From positions 1 through 26,679 of the forward strand of contig CALIGP010000144.1 of assembly GCA_938021455.1 (NCBI GenBank): a stretch of 26,679 nucleotides of DNA. The letters are read 5' to 3'. The notes beneath the pieces are model-generated. The model had not been told where the DNA came from, did no database searches, and saw only the letters and a list, made by a program, of their open reading frames with translations. Positions 16,418 to 24,216 of this stretch are shown here, piece after piece; the stretch's first letter is position 1; each line of letters begins with the position of its first letter. Both the position numbers and the translations under genes were made by a program. The DNA is from an uncultured Lewinella sp. Its GTDB lineage: Bacteria; Bacteroidota; Bacteroidia; Chitinophagales; Saprospiraceae.

Positions 16418-16444
16418 CTGTATACAAAAAGGTTTTGTATACAG
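16418..16444. promoter_or_regulatory. Putative operators B and C, a 27-bp inverted repeat
   Basis: Perfect 12-bp arms CTGTATACAAAA (16418-16429) and TTTTGTATACAG (16433-16444) are separated by AGG. Each arm contains its own TGTATACA palindrome, with centres 17 bp apart. The nested symmetry fits two dimers binding side by side. Two alternatives are a single large palindrome and a hairpin in a leader RNA, but there is no T-tract to make it a terminator on either strand. Confidence 0.55.
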
Positions 16445-16688
16445 TATCTTGCCGTCAAGTTAATCGATCAAATCTTGTTTTAGAAGGCCAAAACCCCATT
16501 GTGCCCATGCCGTTTTTTCTCTGCGGTAAACCTCTATGTACTTAGGTAGTAACGGTTTAAATTTTCCGTCTTTAGCTGCCTTCATTCAGGAGTGTGATCA
16601 TTGCTTCTAAAACAAATATTGCACCCGCGTTTGCGCCAAAAACCGCTCCGTTGTGCTAAAACTGTCTGGATTAAAAGCCAATTTCACC

Positions 16689-18140
16689 ATGAAAGTTACC
16701 AAAATAGCTTCTTTGTTTTTAGTCGGCATCGGTGCCTTTTTCCTAATCAATAGTGCCTGGCAACCAGTGTTGAGTACCAGCAATGCGAAGGCCCGCCCCA
16801 ACATCATCCTCATCGTTGCTGATGACTTGGGAACCTATGACCTGGGTTGCTACGGCAACCCCACCATTGAGACTCCCCGGCTCGACGCCATGGCCGCTGC
16901 TGGCATTCGTTTCAACGCCGCTTACTGCGCCGCTCCTATTTGTTCGCCCAGTCGGGCGGCAATTCAAACCGGTCTGGCGCCCGCCCGCACCGGAATGACG
17001 GAACACCTGCGCGGCACGCCACAACCCCGCGACTGCCAGCCGCTCATCGCACCCAAAAACGCCATTCGGTTGGCCTATGCTTACCGAACCATTGGCGAGG
17101 CCTTGCAGGACCAGGATTACCGGACACTTTACGTTGGTAAATGGCATCTCGGTGGTGCTTTCTACGGGCCAAAAATGCATGGGTATGACCTGAGCTATGC
17201 CGCCGGGCCTCAGGGACTGCCTGCTGGTTTTAATCGCCCCTTCTTCAGCAACCCCAACCTTTATCCTGAGCTGAATACCATTGCCGGAGACGATGATTAT
17301 CTTACGGATGCCATCACCACCCTGGCGATTGATGCTCTGCCCGAAGGCGACGCGCCTTTTTACCTGAATCTCAACTACTATTCGCCCCACGTACCCATTG
17401 ATGGCCCGGCTGACTTAGTCGCTAAGTATGAAGCGCTCTTAGGTGACAACCCGGACACCCTGCCCCGCCCGCACTACGCTGCTATGGTGGAACGGATCGA
17501 TCAACAGGTCGGTCGATTAGTAGACACTCTGACGGCCCGAGGCCTGATGGAAAACACTATCATCCTCTTTACCAGTGACCACGGTGCCCTCTCCGTAGAG
17601 GAAGTACCCGCCTTCGCTGCCCATACGCCCCCTACGGATAATGGCCCGTTGCGCGATGGCAAGGGATATATCTACGAAGGTGGCCTTCGTGTCCCCCTCA
17701 TCGCCTATGGGCCCGGGCAAATCGATCCTGCCGTTGTGGACGAACCCAATACCAACCTCGATTACTTCCCGACCATCACCGCCCTGGCCGGAAATCCGGA
17801 AACTACGCCCGACAGCGAACCAATTAGCGCCATAACCGGCAGCGCACCACGCACGGAACCCCGTACGTTCTTCTGGCATTTTCCACATTACAGCCCCCAG
17901 CGGGGCTCCCCGGCGGGTGCCGTCATCGAAGGGCCGGATAAATACGTCGAGTGGTATTCCGATGTAGACTCTACCTATTTGTTTAACCTTAATGATGATC
18001 CTGGCGAAATGACACCCCAAGACGGAAACTCCGCCGCCCGCGCTGCCGAATTACGAGAAAAACTCAATGTTTGGCGAGACTCTCTGGGAGCACGGATGAT
18101 GACGGTGAACCCCGGGTTTACGGGGGAACGGTGCGAGTAA
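16689..18140 (+). CDS. Family S1 sulfatase, exported
   Basis: A 483-residue arylsulfatase-type enzyme that would hydrolyse sulfate esters on a polysaccharide or its fragments. The formylglycine signature CSPSRAAIQTG begins at C85, so the catalytic Cys is oxidised by an FGE/anSME maturase, which is not in this window. D45-D46 (VADDLG) and the later TSDHG motif are metal ligands. KWHLGG, YSPHVPI and GYIYEGGLRVPLI are other S1 signatures. Residues 1-25 form a hydrophobic export signal. The start at 16689 puts that signal at the N-terminus; the ATG at 16653 would add 12 residues in front of it. It is the first gene of the rightward arm, divergent from susC. The S1 subfamily, and so the substrate, cannot be assigned by eye. 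Confidence 0.93.
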   Translation: MKVTKIASLFLVGIGAFFLINSAWQPVLSTSNAKARPNIILIVADDLGTYDLGCYGNPTIETPRLDAMAAAGIRFNAAYCAAPICSPSRAAIQTGLAPARTGMTEHLRGTPQPRDCQPLIAPKNAIRLAYAYRTIGEALQDQDYRTLYVGKWHLGGAFYGPKMHGYDLSYAAGPQGLPAGFNRPFFSNPNLYPELNTIAGDDDYLTDAITTLAIDALPEGDAPFYLNLNYYSPHVPIDGPADLVAKYEALLGDNPDTLPRPHYAAMVERIDQQVGRLVDTLTARGLMENTIILFTSDHGALSVEEVPAFAAHTPPTDNGPLRDGKGYIYEGGLRVPLIAYGPGQIDPAVVDEPNTNLDYFPTITALAGNPETTPDSEPISAITGSAPRTEPRTFFWHFPHYSPQRGSPAGAVIEGPDKYVEWYSDVDSTYLFNLNDDPGEMTPQDGNSAARAAELREKLNVWRDSLGARMMTVNPGFTGERCE

Positions 18141-18197
18141 GGAACGCCGATTTAATAACTGTCCTGATTGAAGCGTAGTTATTGAATTGGCGTTCCT
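18140..18197. repeat. 21-nt imperfect inverted repeat immediately after the sulfatase gene
   Basis: Arms at 18140-18160 and 18177-18197 match at 19 of 21 positions around a 16-nt loop; the outer nine pairs (AGGAACGCC/GGCGTTCCT) are perfect. The left arm begins on the last base of the sulfatase stop codon. The downstream sequence is AAATAATTATC, not a T-tract, so it is a weak candidate terminator. It may be an mRNA 3' stabiliser or processing site that separates expression of the sulfatase from the next gene 33 bp further on. Confidence 0.65.
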
Positions 18198-18229
18198 AAA
18201 TAATTATCTCTTCCACAAAATCAATACAC

Positions 18230-19369
18230 ATGAGTCCTCTACTTCCAACGCCTACCACGTCTCCCCTCTCCTCCGGAGAGGGGCCGGGGGAGAGGTTTCT
18301 CACACGAGCGAAGCGAGCGTCTCTCCCCTTAAAATTCCTCCTTGCCCTTCTCCTCCTCTCCACCACCCTCACCGCCCAGTCCGACATCCTCGTTTCCGAG
18401 GACTTCAATTCTTACGCCCCCTTAAACGGGATGTTTGAACTGAATGGTGGCGAAGGCTGGACCGCCCCCTGGAGTCGGGAAACGGGAGATGATGGCATCA
18501 TCAGACGGGGTGATCTAGGGCCAAGGGTGCCGACGATTACGGGCGAAGAAACCCATGCCTCGTTGGACTTCGTCCGGGCGGGAATCCGTTATAACCGGCC
18601 GATTAACCTGATTCAGGACGACGGGGAAGACCTCTGGATCACGGTAGTAGTGGATTGGCGTCCAGGCTCCGTAGCCAACAATGTTGGCAACATAACCCTG
18701 ACCCGTAGCGGTAATCAGGTGCTGAGTTTTGGCCGAAAATTTGGTAACCGAAAGATCGCCTTCGTGCTACCGGGCGGTGTGAATTTTGAATCCGATGTAA
18801 TGGCCGAAGGCGTTCATCTACTTCTGGTGAAGATTGAGTTAAGCGGAGATGCAGGGCGGGAACGGGCCTACCTTTGGGTCGATCCTCCAAATGATCAGCC
18901 AATAGGAGGGCCGGCAGTGACTACAGCGGACGTCAGTATCCCAGAAGGCACTCTATCTCTCAACAGTGGTATCAATGGTGTGCAGCTAAAGGTTGAAGGT
19001 ACCCCGCCGCTCAGCGTGGGTTACGACAACCTAGCCATTGGCCGCACCTACGAATCGGTGTTGGGTGATTACATTATCTCCAACCGAAACCCTACCATCG
19101 AACGTCAGCCTCTTTTAGTGTCGCCGGTGCCTACTGACGGAGAATTGCATTTGCAGTGGATCATGCCAGTAGCGGATACCGCAAAGACCGAATTGTATGA
19201 CCTGAACGGACGGCTGATTCGCACCCTGAATGTTCGTGCTTATGCTACTGGCGAGCAATCTGTCATTTTGAATTTGAACGAGATTAAACTGGCCAGCGGC
19301 ACTTACATTTTGCGCATTAGTGGGCATAACTGGCTGGCTACAGAACGTATCGTTTATGTAGGGAATTAG
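18230..19369 (+). CDS. T9SS-exported single-module protein related to the large tandem-module protein
   Basis: A 379-residue protein. Residues 56-284 form one copy of the module found six times in the large T9SS protein of the other arm: EDFNSYAPLNGMFELNGGEGW opening, RYNRP strand, NVGNITL, FGRKFGNRKIAF, YLWVDPP and VGYDNLAIGRTYESV closing. It is closest to module 6. Residues about 295-379 are a T9SS type A sorting domain (SPVPTDGELHLQW to ERIVYVGN). The only in-frame start, ATG 18230, puts 30 unusual residues (with SSGEGPGERFLTRAKRAS) before the hydrophobic core LPLKFLLALLLLSTTLTAQ. That stretch is encoded by an interspersed palindromic repeat. Function is unknown; surface glycan binding is inferred from context. 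Confidence is lower for the start than for the gene. Confidence 0.8.
   Translation: MSPLLPTPTTSPLSSGEGPGERFLTRAKRASLPLKFLLALLLLSTTLTAQSDILVSEDFNSYAPLNGMFELNGGEGWTAPWSRETGDDGIIRRGDLGPRVPTITGEETHASLDFVRAGIRYNRPINLIQDDGEDLWITVVVDWRPGSVANNVGNITLTRSGNQVLSFGRKFGNRKIAFVLPGGVNFESDVMAEGVHLLLVKIELSGDAGRERAYLWVDPPNDQPIGGPAVTTADVSIPEGTLSLNSGINGVQLKVEGTPPLSVGYDNLAIGRTYESVLGDYIISNRNPTIERQPLLVSPVPTDGELHLQWIMPVADTAKTELYDLNGRLIRTLNVRAYATGEQSVILNLNEIKLASGTYILRISGHNWLATERIVYVGN
18263..18328. repeat. Interspersed palindromic repeat inside the 5' end of a coding sequence
   Basis: Two adjoining stems: CCCCTCTCC/GGAGAGGGG at 18263-18271 and 18275-18283, and GGGGAGAG/CTCTCCCC at 18287-18294 and 18321-18328. Read from the other strand, it translates as LSPGPSPEERG, a string I recognise from spurious gene calls over a widespread CTCTCC-type repeat in many genomes. 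Recognition of the family is from memory, not from a search. Confidence 0.7.
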
Positions 19370-19457
19370 TACTAAGATTATCTGGGCGCGGCCGCAGGTG
19401 CAAAAAAACATCAAGGAGCAATGCAAGTTGGCTGTGTTCCCATCTAATAACATCGAC

Positions 19458-22448
19458 ATGCAAAAAATAGCTATCCTTCTCCTGAGCGCCATGCTCTTTC
19501 TGTTGGCCACTCCGCTTTCAGCTCAGTCTCCAGACCAATGGTTTTACCTCGATTTTGGCCCTAATGACGGTACCAACGGTAACGCAACGACCAGCCCTGA
19601 TGCGAACGGCAACCACTGGAATAACCTCAATAATTCTGCTTCTACCGCTCCTGCCGTAGTGTTGAATAACCAGAATGGGCTAGCAACTGCCTACAATGTC
19701 ACCGTCGCTAGCAATCTCTCCACCAACGGTATTAACCACGGAGGACTGCTGGCCCCGGAGGCTAGCTTATTGGATAGCCTGGCCATTGCTTCGGCGACCC
19801 AGGATTACTTCTTTGTCAACAATAGTGGGGCTTTGTCTTTCAACGATCTGAACCCAGAGCGGAGCTATATCTTCAAGATCTTCGCCAGTCGCAACAACAA
19901 TGAAGTTCGTACATCAGCTTACGCCTTTGCAGGGGCGAATACCGTTACGGGTAGCCTGCAATCTTCCGGCCCTGGACTGGGCGGCGGTGGGTACAATGGT
20001 AACAATAGTACGCTCTACGTTTCCGAAGGTGTCATACCCGACGCTTCCGGAACAATTACCCTGACGATTACCAGAGATGCGGGCTCCTTCGCCTACGTCA
20101 ATACGATGCTGGTTGAAGAATTTAGTGAAACAGGACAGGTAGGAGTAGCCTCGATAAATGTCTTGGGCAATGACATCACCGAAAACGGGGCGACCCAGCA
20201 AATGACCACGGAAGTACTGCCTGCTGAGGCAACAATTACTGCCGTCAGCTGGTCCGTTGACGATACCAGTATCGCTGAGATTACCTCTTCGGGAGAACTC
20301 ATCCCGCTGCGCAACGGCACCGTCACCGTCACCGCCCGTAGCCTCGAGACAGGGTCTGCCATAAGCGGTAACAAAACAGTCAATATCTCTGGTCAGCTCA
20401 TCCGTCACTTTTTTGTTGACTTTGGCCCGGCGACGAATACGACCGCCAGCCCCGACGCCAACGGAAACCTGTGGAATAACGCTACTGACGGATCAGATTC
20501 GATGGAGATTATCTCCCTCAGCACCTCCGAAAGTATAGCGACTGACTACGAAACTATCGTCAACAAGACGATGGAAGCTGCAGGCCCCGCCGCCGGAGAC
20601 CTGACGACTCCCGCGGACTCCCTTCTTAATGAACTGGCCATCAGTACCGCCTCAGGAGATTACTTCCAGACCGGTAGCTCTGGCATCGTCACTTTTCGGA
20701 ACCTAAACGTCAGCAATGGCTACCGTTTCCGCATACTAGGAAGTGCTGCTTTTACGGGCCTACGAAACACAACTTATGACGTGACGGGCTTCAACGGCGA
20801 GGCCGGCGAGGTACAAACTTCCGGTGCGGACCTTGGCGGCCCTGGCGCTAATTTGAACGTTGACAATGTCTTTCGCTCAGACATCATCTTCCCCGCAGCC
20901 GACGGCAGCATTACGCTAACAGTGCGTGTAAGCCTGGGCCGGACGGCTTACATCAACGCACTTCAGCTCACAGAATACGAAGGTCTGGAACTCTGCCAGG
21001 AACTGGATCAGCGGGGCATCGTCGTGATGGGCTCCTCCGTCGCCCGTGGCCAGGGAGCACCAAATGATATGGGCTACGCCTTTCAGTTTGGGGAACTACT
21101 TAAAGACCGCTTCGTTACCGGTGATGGACTGGACTGGGAGCTGAAAAACATATCTGTAGGCGGCAATAATACCGTAGCCGTTCTCGACCGATGGGCACGG
21201 GATCTGGCTCCACTTTGTGACAAATACGTGGTGTATGGTCTTTCCCTTGCCAATGAAGGTGTCCGAAATCAGGGGCAAGCAGCCTTCGACCAGTTTCGGA
21301 ATAACATGCAGGAACTCATCAACCTGGCGCGTAGCCGGGGCATTACGCCGGTGGTGGTGGGCAACTATTCCAGGCGAGACTTTGACCCCGGCGACTACCA
21401 ATTTATCAAAGACATTAACCTGCTCATTCATGAGTGGGACATACCTAGTGTAAATGTGCTCGGTGCCAATGACAACGGCATGGGCAACTGGGTATCGGGC
21501 TTTGACGCCGACCTGGGGCACCCGAATATGGCAGGGCATACGGAGTTTTCTTATGCTTTCGTGCCTTCCTTGTTTGATGCACTGGCGGCTGATAAGCCAT
21601 TACCGGTACGGAATCGGGAAACATCCGTTTCGTTGGGGAGTACGCTGGATGAGCTACCCATCGTCATCCTACCGGAGGAGATTGTGCACTCCTTTACGGT
21701 TTCCCTGGGTTTCAGGGGGACGGAAGCAGGGCAGCTCATCGGGATCAATACATCGGATGGAACCATCGCCATTAGGCTTACCGAAGAGGGCGCGCTTTCT
21801 TACCTCAGTCCTTCAGGTACGCTGACGTCCGCAGTCTCCGCCGGAGATGGAGAGTGGCATGACCTGGCCCTTACGCACTACTACGCTGACCAGACGACCC
21901 GCCTATATCTGGATGGTGTACCGGTTGGTGCCGAAATTAACGAACGGCTGGCACCTGACTCTATCGCGGTTGTGGGGGTTGACGGGCCGGCGACCGTTCA
22001 GCTTCGTGAGCTGTTCTTTTATCGCTCCGGTATGAACCCGGACGAAATTGCCGCTCTGCACGGCGGAGCGATGCTGAAGTCCAGCCTGGAGATATATGCT
22101 CCGCTGGACAGCGAAGGACGCATAGGAGACGGCGACCCACTCTTCAATCTGGCGCAGAGTACTAACATCCTTTACAATCAAGTAATTATCGACAATATAA
22201 AAGTTACACCTGCGGACAATGCCAACTTGCGGGTATTCCCCAACCCGACGGATGGTCTGCTCACCGTGGAAACCCTTAACGGAAGGCAGATTCAGGAACT
22301 CGTCTTATTTGACGGTCTCGGTCGCCAGGTTGCTAGTCAGAGTAACCGGAATCAACTTTCGATGCAGGCTTTGCCTAAAGGAGTTTACTTACTACGAGTA
22401 AAAACAGAAGATGGTCGCCTGGCCGCAGTCCGGGTCATCAAAGAATAG
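19458..22448 (+). CDS. T9SS-exported multidomain SGNH esterase with DFGP, Big_2-like and LamG-like domains
   Basis: A 996-residue secreted protein. The signal peptide ends at SAQ (23). Two copies of a beta-rich module (30-222 and 317-507) share DFGP, SPDANGN(H/L)WNN, ASGDYF-type and AY(V/I)N strands. A Big_2-like Ig domain (228-313) lies between them. An SGNH/GDSL hydrolase covers about 519-709: GSSVARG with probable nucleophile S527, GG at 568-569, LSLANEG with N599, and DLGHPN with D685/H688. A LamG-like domain is at about 735-885 (GEWHDLALTHYYADQTTRLYLDG). The T9SS sorting domain is 924-996 (LRVFPNPTDGLL). Likely an acyl (acetyl or similar) esterase acting on the PUL glycan. ATG 19458 is chosen for the signal peptide over the in-frame ATG at 19398. 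Confidence 0.88.
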   Translation: MQKIAILLLSAMLFLLATPLSAQSPDQWFYLDFGPNDGTNGNATTSPDANGNHWNNLNNSASTAPAVVLNNQNGLATAYNVTVASNLSTNGINHGGLLAPEASLLDSLAIASATQDYFFVNNSGALSFNDLNPERSYIFKIFASRNNNEVRTSAYAFAGANTVTGSLQSSGPGLGGGGYNGNNSTLYVSEGVIPDASGTITLTITRDAGSFAYVNTMLVEEFSETGQVGVASINVLGNDITENGATQQMTTEVLPAEATITAVSWSVDDTSIAEITSSGELIPLRNGTVTVTARSLETGSAISGNKTVNISGQLIRHFFVDFGPATNTTASPDANGNLWNNATDGSDSMEIISLSTSESIATDYETIVNKTMEAAGPAAGDLTTPADSLLNELAISTASGDYFQTGSSGIVTFRNLNVSNGYRFRILGSAAFTGLRNTTYDVTGFNGEAGEVQTSGADLGGPGANLNVDNVFRSDIIFPAADGSITLTVRVSLGRTAYINALQLTEYEGLELCQELDQRGIVVMGSSVARGQGAPNDMGYAFQFGELLKDRFVTGDGLDWELKNISVGGNNTVAVLDRWARDLAPLCDKYVVYGLSLANEGVRNQGQAAFDQFRNNMQELINLARSRGITPVVVGNYSRRDFDPGDYQFIKDINLLIHEWDIPSVNVLGANDNGMGNWVSGFDADLGHPNMAGHTEFSYAFVPSLFDALAADKPLPVRNRETSVSLGSTLDELPIVILPEEIVHSFTVSLGFRGTEAGQLIGINTSDGTIAIRLTEEGALSYLSPSGTLTSAVSAGDGEWHDLALTHYYADQTTRLYLDGVPVGAEINERLAPDSIAVVGVDGPATVQLRELFFYRSGMNPDEIAALHGGAMLKSSLEIYAPLDSEGRIGDGDPLFNLAQSTNILYNQVIIDNIKVTPADNANLRVFPNPTDGLLTVETLNGRQIQELVLFDGLGRQVASQSNRNQLSMQALPKGVYLLRVKTEDGRLAAVRVIKE

Positions 22449-22556
22449 TTTGTACCGCCGCACAAAGACGGAAGCCGACTTTTCGCCTTGAATTCTCGTA
22501 CGGGCAAAACCTTTATCTTATTACAGTTGTCAAATCAGGGAAGAACACTTTCCATC

Positions 22557-23390
22557 ATGATCTATACTTTCAACGAAGCTTCCACCACTGCACAGTTACG
22601 GTTGCTACAGGAAGAAAAAGACTTACACCACGATGCATTTGCTGACAAGGGCAAGCCTTATACGGTGGCCTGGAATCGTGGCCCGGCGCAAACGGTCGTT
22701 GTGGATGGCATAGAGCATGAAGTTGGTACGGGAGAGATCGTTCTGTTAGTCGTGCAGCAAACCTTCCGCTTTTCCGTTCCGGAAACCATCACTGCCTGGC
22801 AGTTCAACCGGGAGTTCTACTGCATTGTCGACCACGATAAGGAAGTAAGCTGCGTAGGTTTTATCTTCTACGGTCTGCCCAGCCCAATGGTGGTGAAGCT
22901 GGACGAAAAGGAATTAGTATCCTTTGACCTCCTGCTCCGCGTCTTCATCGAAGAGTTTGGCAATCACGATACCATTCAATCGGAGATGCTCCGGATGCTA
23001 CTGAAGCGCCTCATCATCAAGCTGACTCGCGTCGCAAAAGTGCAACACCTGGCGGAGGAAATGCCGCAGCAGGAGCTGGACATTGTCCGGCAGTTCAACC
23101 TGGAAGTGGAGCTTCATTTCCGCAAGTATCATCAAGTACAGGACTATGCAGACCTCCTGCACAAAAGTCCCAAAACGCTCAGCAATTTGTTCAAAAAAGC
23201 GGGAGCTAAAAGCCCGCTTAAGATCATCCAGGAACGGATTGCACTGGAAAGTAAACGGCTATTACTTTATACAGAAATGGATGTTGCCGAAGTGGCCTAC
23301 GAGGTTGGTTTCCGCGAAGCCAGTCACTTTAGTCGATTCTTCAAGAAAATGGTAGGAGATGCGCCGGTTGTTTTTCGGGCGGGAGCTTAA
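22557..23390 (+). CDS. AraC-family transcriptional regulator
   Basis: A 277-residue regulator. The N-terminal part (about 1-130) looks like a cupin-type ligand-sensing domain as in many Bacteroidota AraC proteins. The C-terminal part (about 185-277) holds the double helix-turn-helix: VQDYADLLHKSPKTLSNLFK and MDVAEVAYEVGFREASHFSR, followed by FFKKMVGDAPVVFR. The ATG at 22557 begins a normal N-terminus; an upstream TTG would add 23 residues with no family support. It lies 108 bp after the SGNH protein in the same direction and closes the rightward arm, so it is the best local candidate regulator of the PUL. AraC sites are usually direct repeats, so it does not obviously explain the TGTATACA palindromes. 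Confidence 0.92.
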   Translation: MIYTFNEASTTAQLRLLQEEKDLHHDAFADKGKPYTVAWNRGPAQTVVVDGIEHEVGTGEIVLLVVQQTFRFSVPETITAWQFNREFYCIVDHDKEVSCVGFIFYGLPSPMVVKLDEKELVSFDLLLRVFIEEFGNHDTIQSEMLRMLLKRLIIKLTRVAKVQHLAEEMPQQELDIVRQFNLEVELHFRKYHQVQDYADLLHKSPKTLSNLFKKAGAKSPLKIIQERIALESKRLLLYTEMDVAEVAYEVGFREASHFSRFFKKMVGDAPVVFRAGA

Positions 23391-23439
23391 TAGACCTTCT
23401 GTCTGTCTTCCTTTAACAAGCGACTCAACCAGACGCTTT

Positions 23440-23484
23440 CCCGGAGAAAAAGAACGGCCAGCCTCTACGAACGAGAGACTGACC
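23440..23484 (-). terminator. Intrinsic terminator of the deacetylase gene
   Basis: An 11-bp stem with two mismatches pairs 23456-23466 with 23474-23484. Reading leftward it is followed by GTTCTTTTTCT. It lies about 45 bp beyond the deacetylase stop, in the convergent gap with the AraC gene. Confidence 0.6.
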
Positions 23485-23529
23485 GCGACCTAATTAGCAT
23501 TGAGTTACAGGTACTTATTAATAGCCATT

Positions 23530-24216
23530 TTAGCTAGCCGTACGAAGTCGGGTCGCCAGGCCAGAAGTTTCTTTTTGCTTAGCAGAAGCGGCCAGCAACT
23601 CTGGCGTTAGTGCTTCAAAGCGGTATCCCAGAGCCGCATAGTGTGCCAACAGTCGGGGTAGAATGTTGCGCACATTTTCCTCGGCCTTCAGGCTATCGTG
23701 AAAAACGACAATGCTACCATTACGGGCATTGCGGACAACGTTCTGATAGCAGTCCTCTGCCGTTAGTTCGGGATCAAAGTCTCCGGAAAGCACGTCCCAC
23801 ATCACCACCTGGTAGTGGCGGGTCAGGAACTGTGCCTGACTGGGCTTTAAGCGACCATAAGGCGGGCGAAAAAGTTCACTCTTCACCTGTACTGCGCAAT
23901 GGCGTACATCATGGAAGTAAGGAACATTATCAGACTTCCATCCATCAAGGTGATGCATGGTGTGATTACCAACCGTATGTCCGGCAGCAATCGTCTGTTC
24001 CATTAATTCTGGGTAACGACGCGCGTTGTTTCCAACACAGAAGAAAGTAGCCTTCGCATTATATGCTTCCAACTGTTCTAATACCCAGGGCGTCAGCTGA
24101 GGGATAGGACCATCATCGAAGGTGAAATAAATCACGGAGTCTTCCGTAGATTCTACGTTCCAATGAAAACTTGGAAAGAGCTTTTGAATTACGCGGGGCG
24201 TTTTAACGAGGTACAT
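23530..24216 (-). CDS. NodB-type polysaccharide deacetylase (CE4)
   Basis: A 228-residue metal-dependent deacetylase domain, complete in its motifs. Motif 1 TFDDGP has D35 and D36; motif 2 NHTMHH gives metal ligands H85 and H89; motif 3 RPPYG begins at R117; motif 4 is VVMWDVLSGDFDP; motif 5 IVVFHDS holds the catalytic-base histidine. The family removes N- or O-acetyl groups from chitooligosaccharides, peptidoglycan or xylan. There is no clear signal peptide, so location is uncertain. The short form resembles the Bacteroidota housekeeping type, so it may belong to envelope metabolism instead of the PUL. It is convergent with the AraC gene and divergent from gltX. Confidence 0.92.
   Translation of the reverse strand: MYLVKTPRVIQKLFPSFHWNVESTEDSVIYFTFDDGPIPQLTPWVLEQLEAYNAKATFFCVGNNARRYPELMEQTIAAGHTVGNHTMHHLDGWKSDNVPYFHDVRHCAVQVKSELFRPPYGRLKPSQAQFLTRHYQVVMWDVLSGDFDPELTAEDCYQNVVRNARNGSIVVFHDSLKAEENVRNILPRLLAHYAALGYRFEALTPELLAASAKQKETSGLATRLRTAS

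Larger units (their letters stand above)
16289..16688. promoter_or_regulatory. 400-bp divergent control region between susC and the sulfatase gene
   Basis: A gene-free stretch that must contain promoters for both PUL arms. The susC-proximal half holds three TGTATACA palindromes (16368-16375, 16419-16426, 16436-16443) and a tandem 10-bp repeat (16403-16422). The sulfatase-proximal half (16445-16688) is AT-rich with no motif I can name. I could not place a full Bacteroidota -33/-7 promoter (TTTG with TAnnTTTG) on either strand with confidence. A 13-codon upstream extension of the sulfatase frame from 16653 lies within it but is probably not used. Confidence 0.7.

Noticed and set aside
16653..16688. 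Upstream ATG adding 12 residues to the sulfatase
   Set aside because: The ATG at 16689 places the basic start and hydrophobic core directly at the N-terminus, as expected for an export signal.
16743..17390. A 215-codon minus-strand frame opposite the sulfatase gene
   Set aside because: It overlaps the catalytic region of a clear S1 sulfatase and is best explained as a shadow frame.
19421..19447. An 8-codon frame preceded by AAGGAG, a possible leader peptide for the SGNH protein
   Set aside because: Bacteroidota rarely rely on Shine-Dalgarno sites, the peptide has no regulatory codon run, and no attenuator hairpin follows it.
22488..22556. TTG start that would extend the AraC regulator by 23 residues
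   Set aside because: The extension has no family support, and the ATG at 22557 gives a typical N-terminus.
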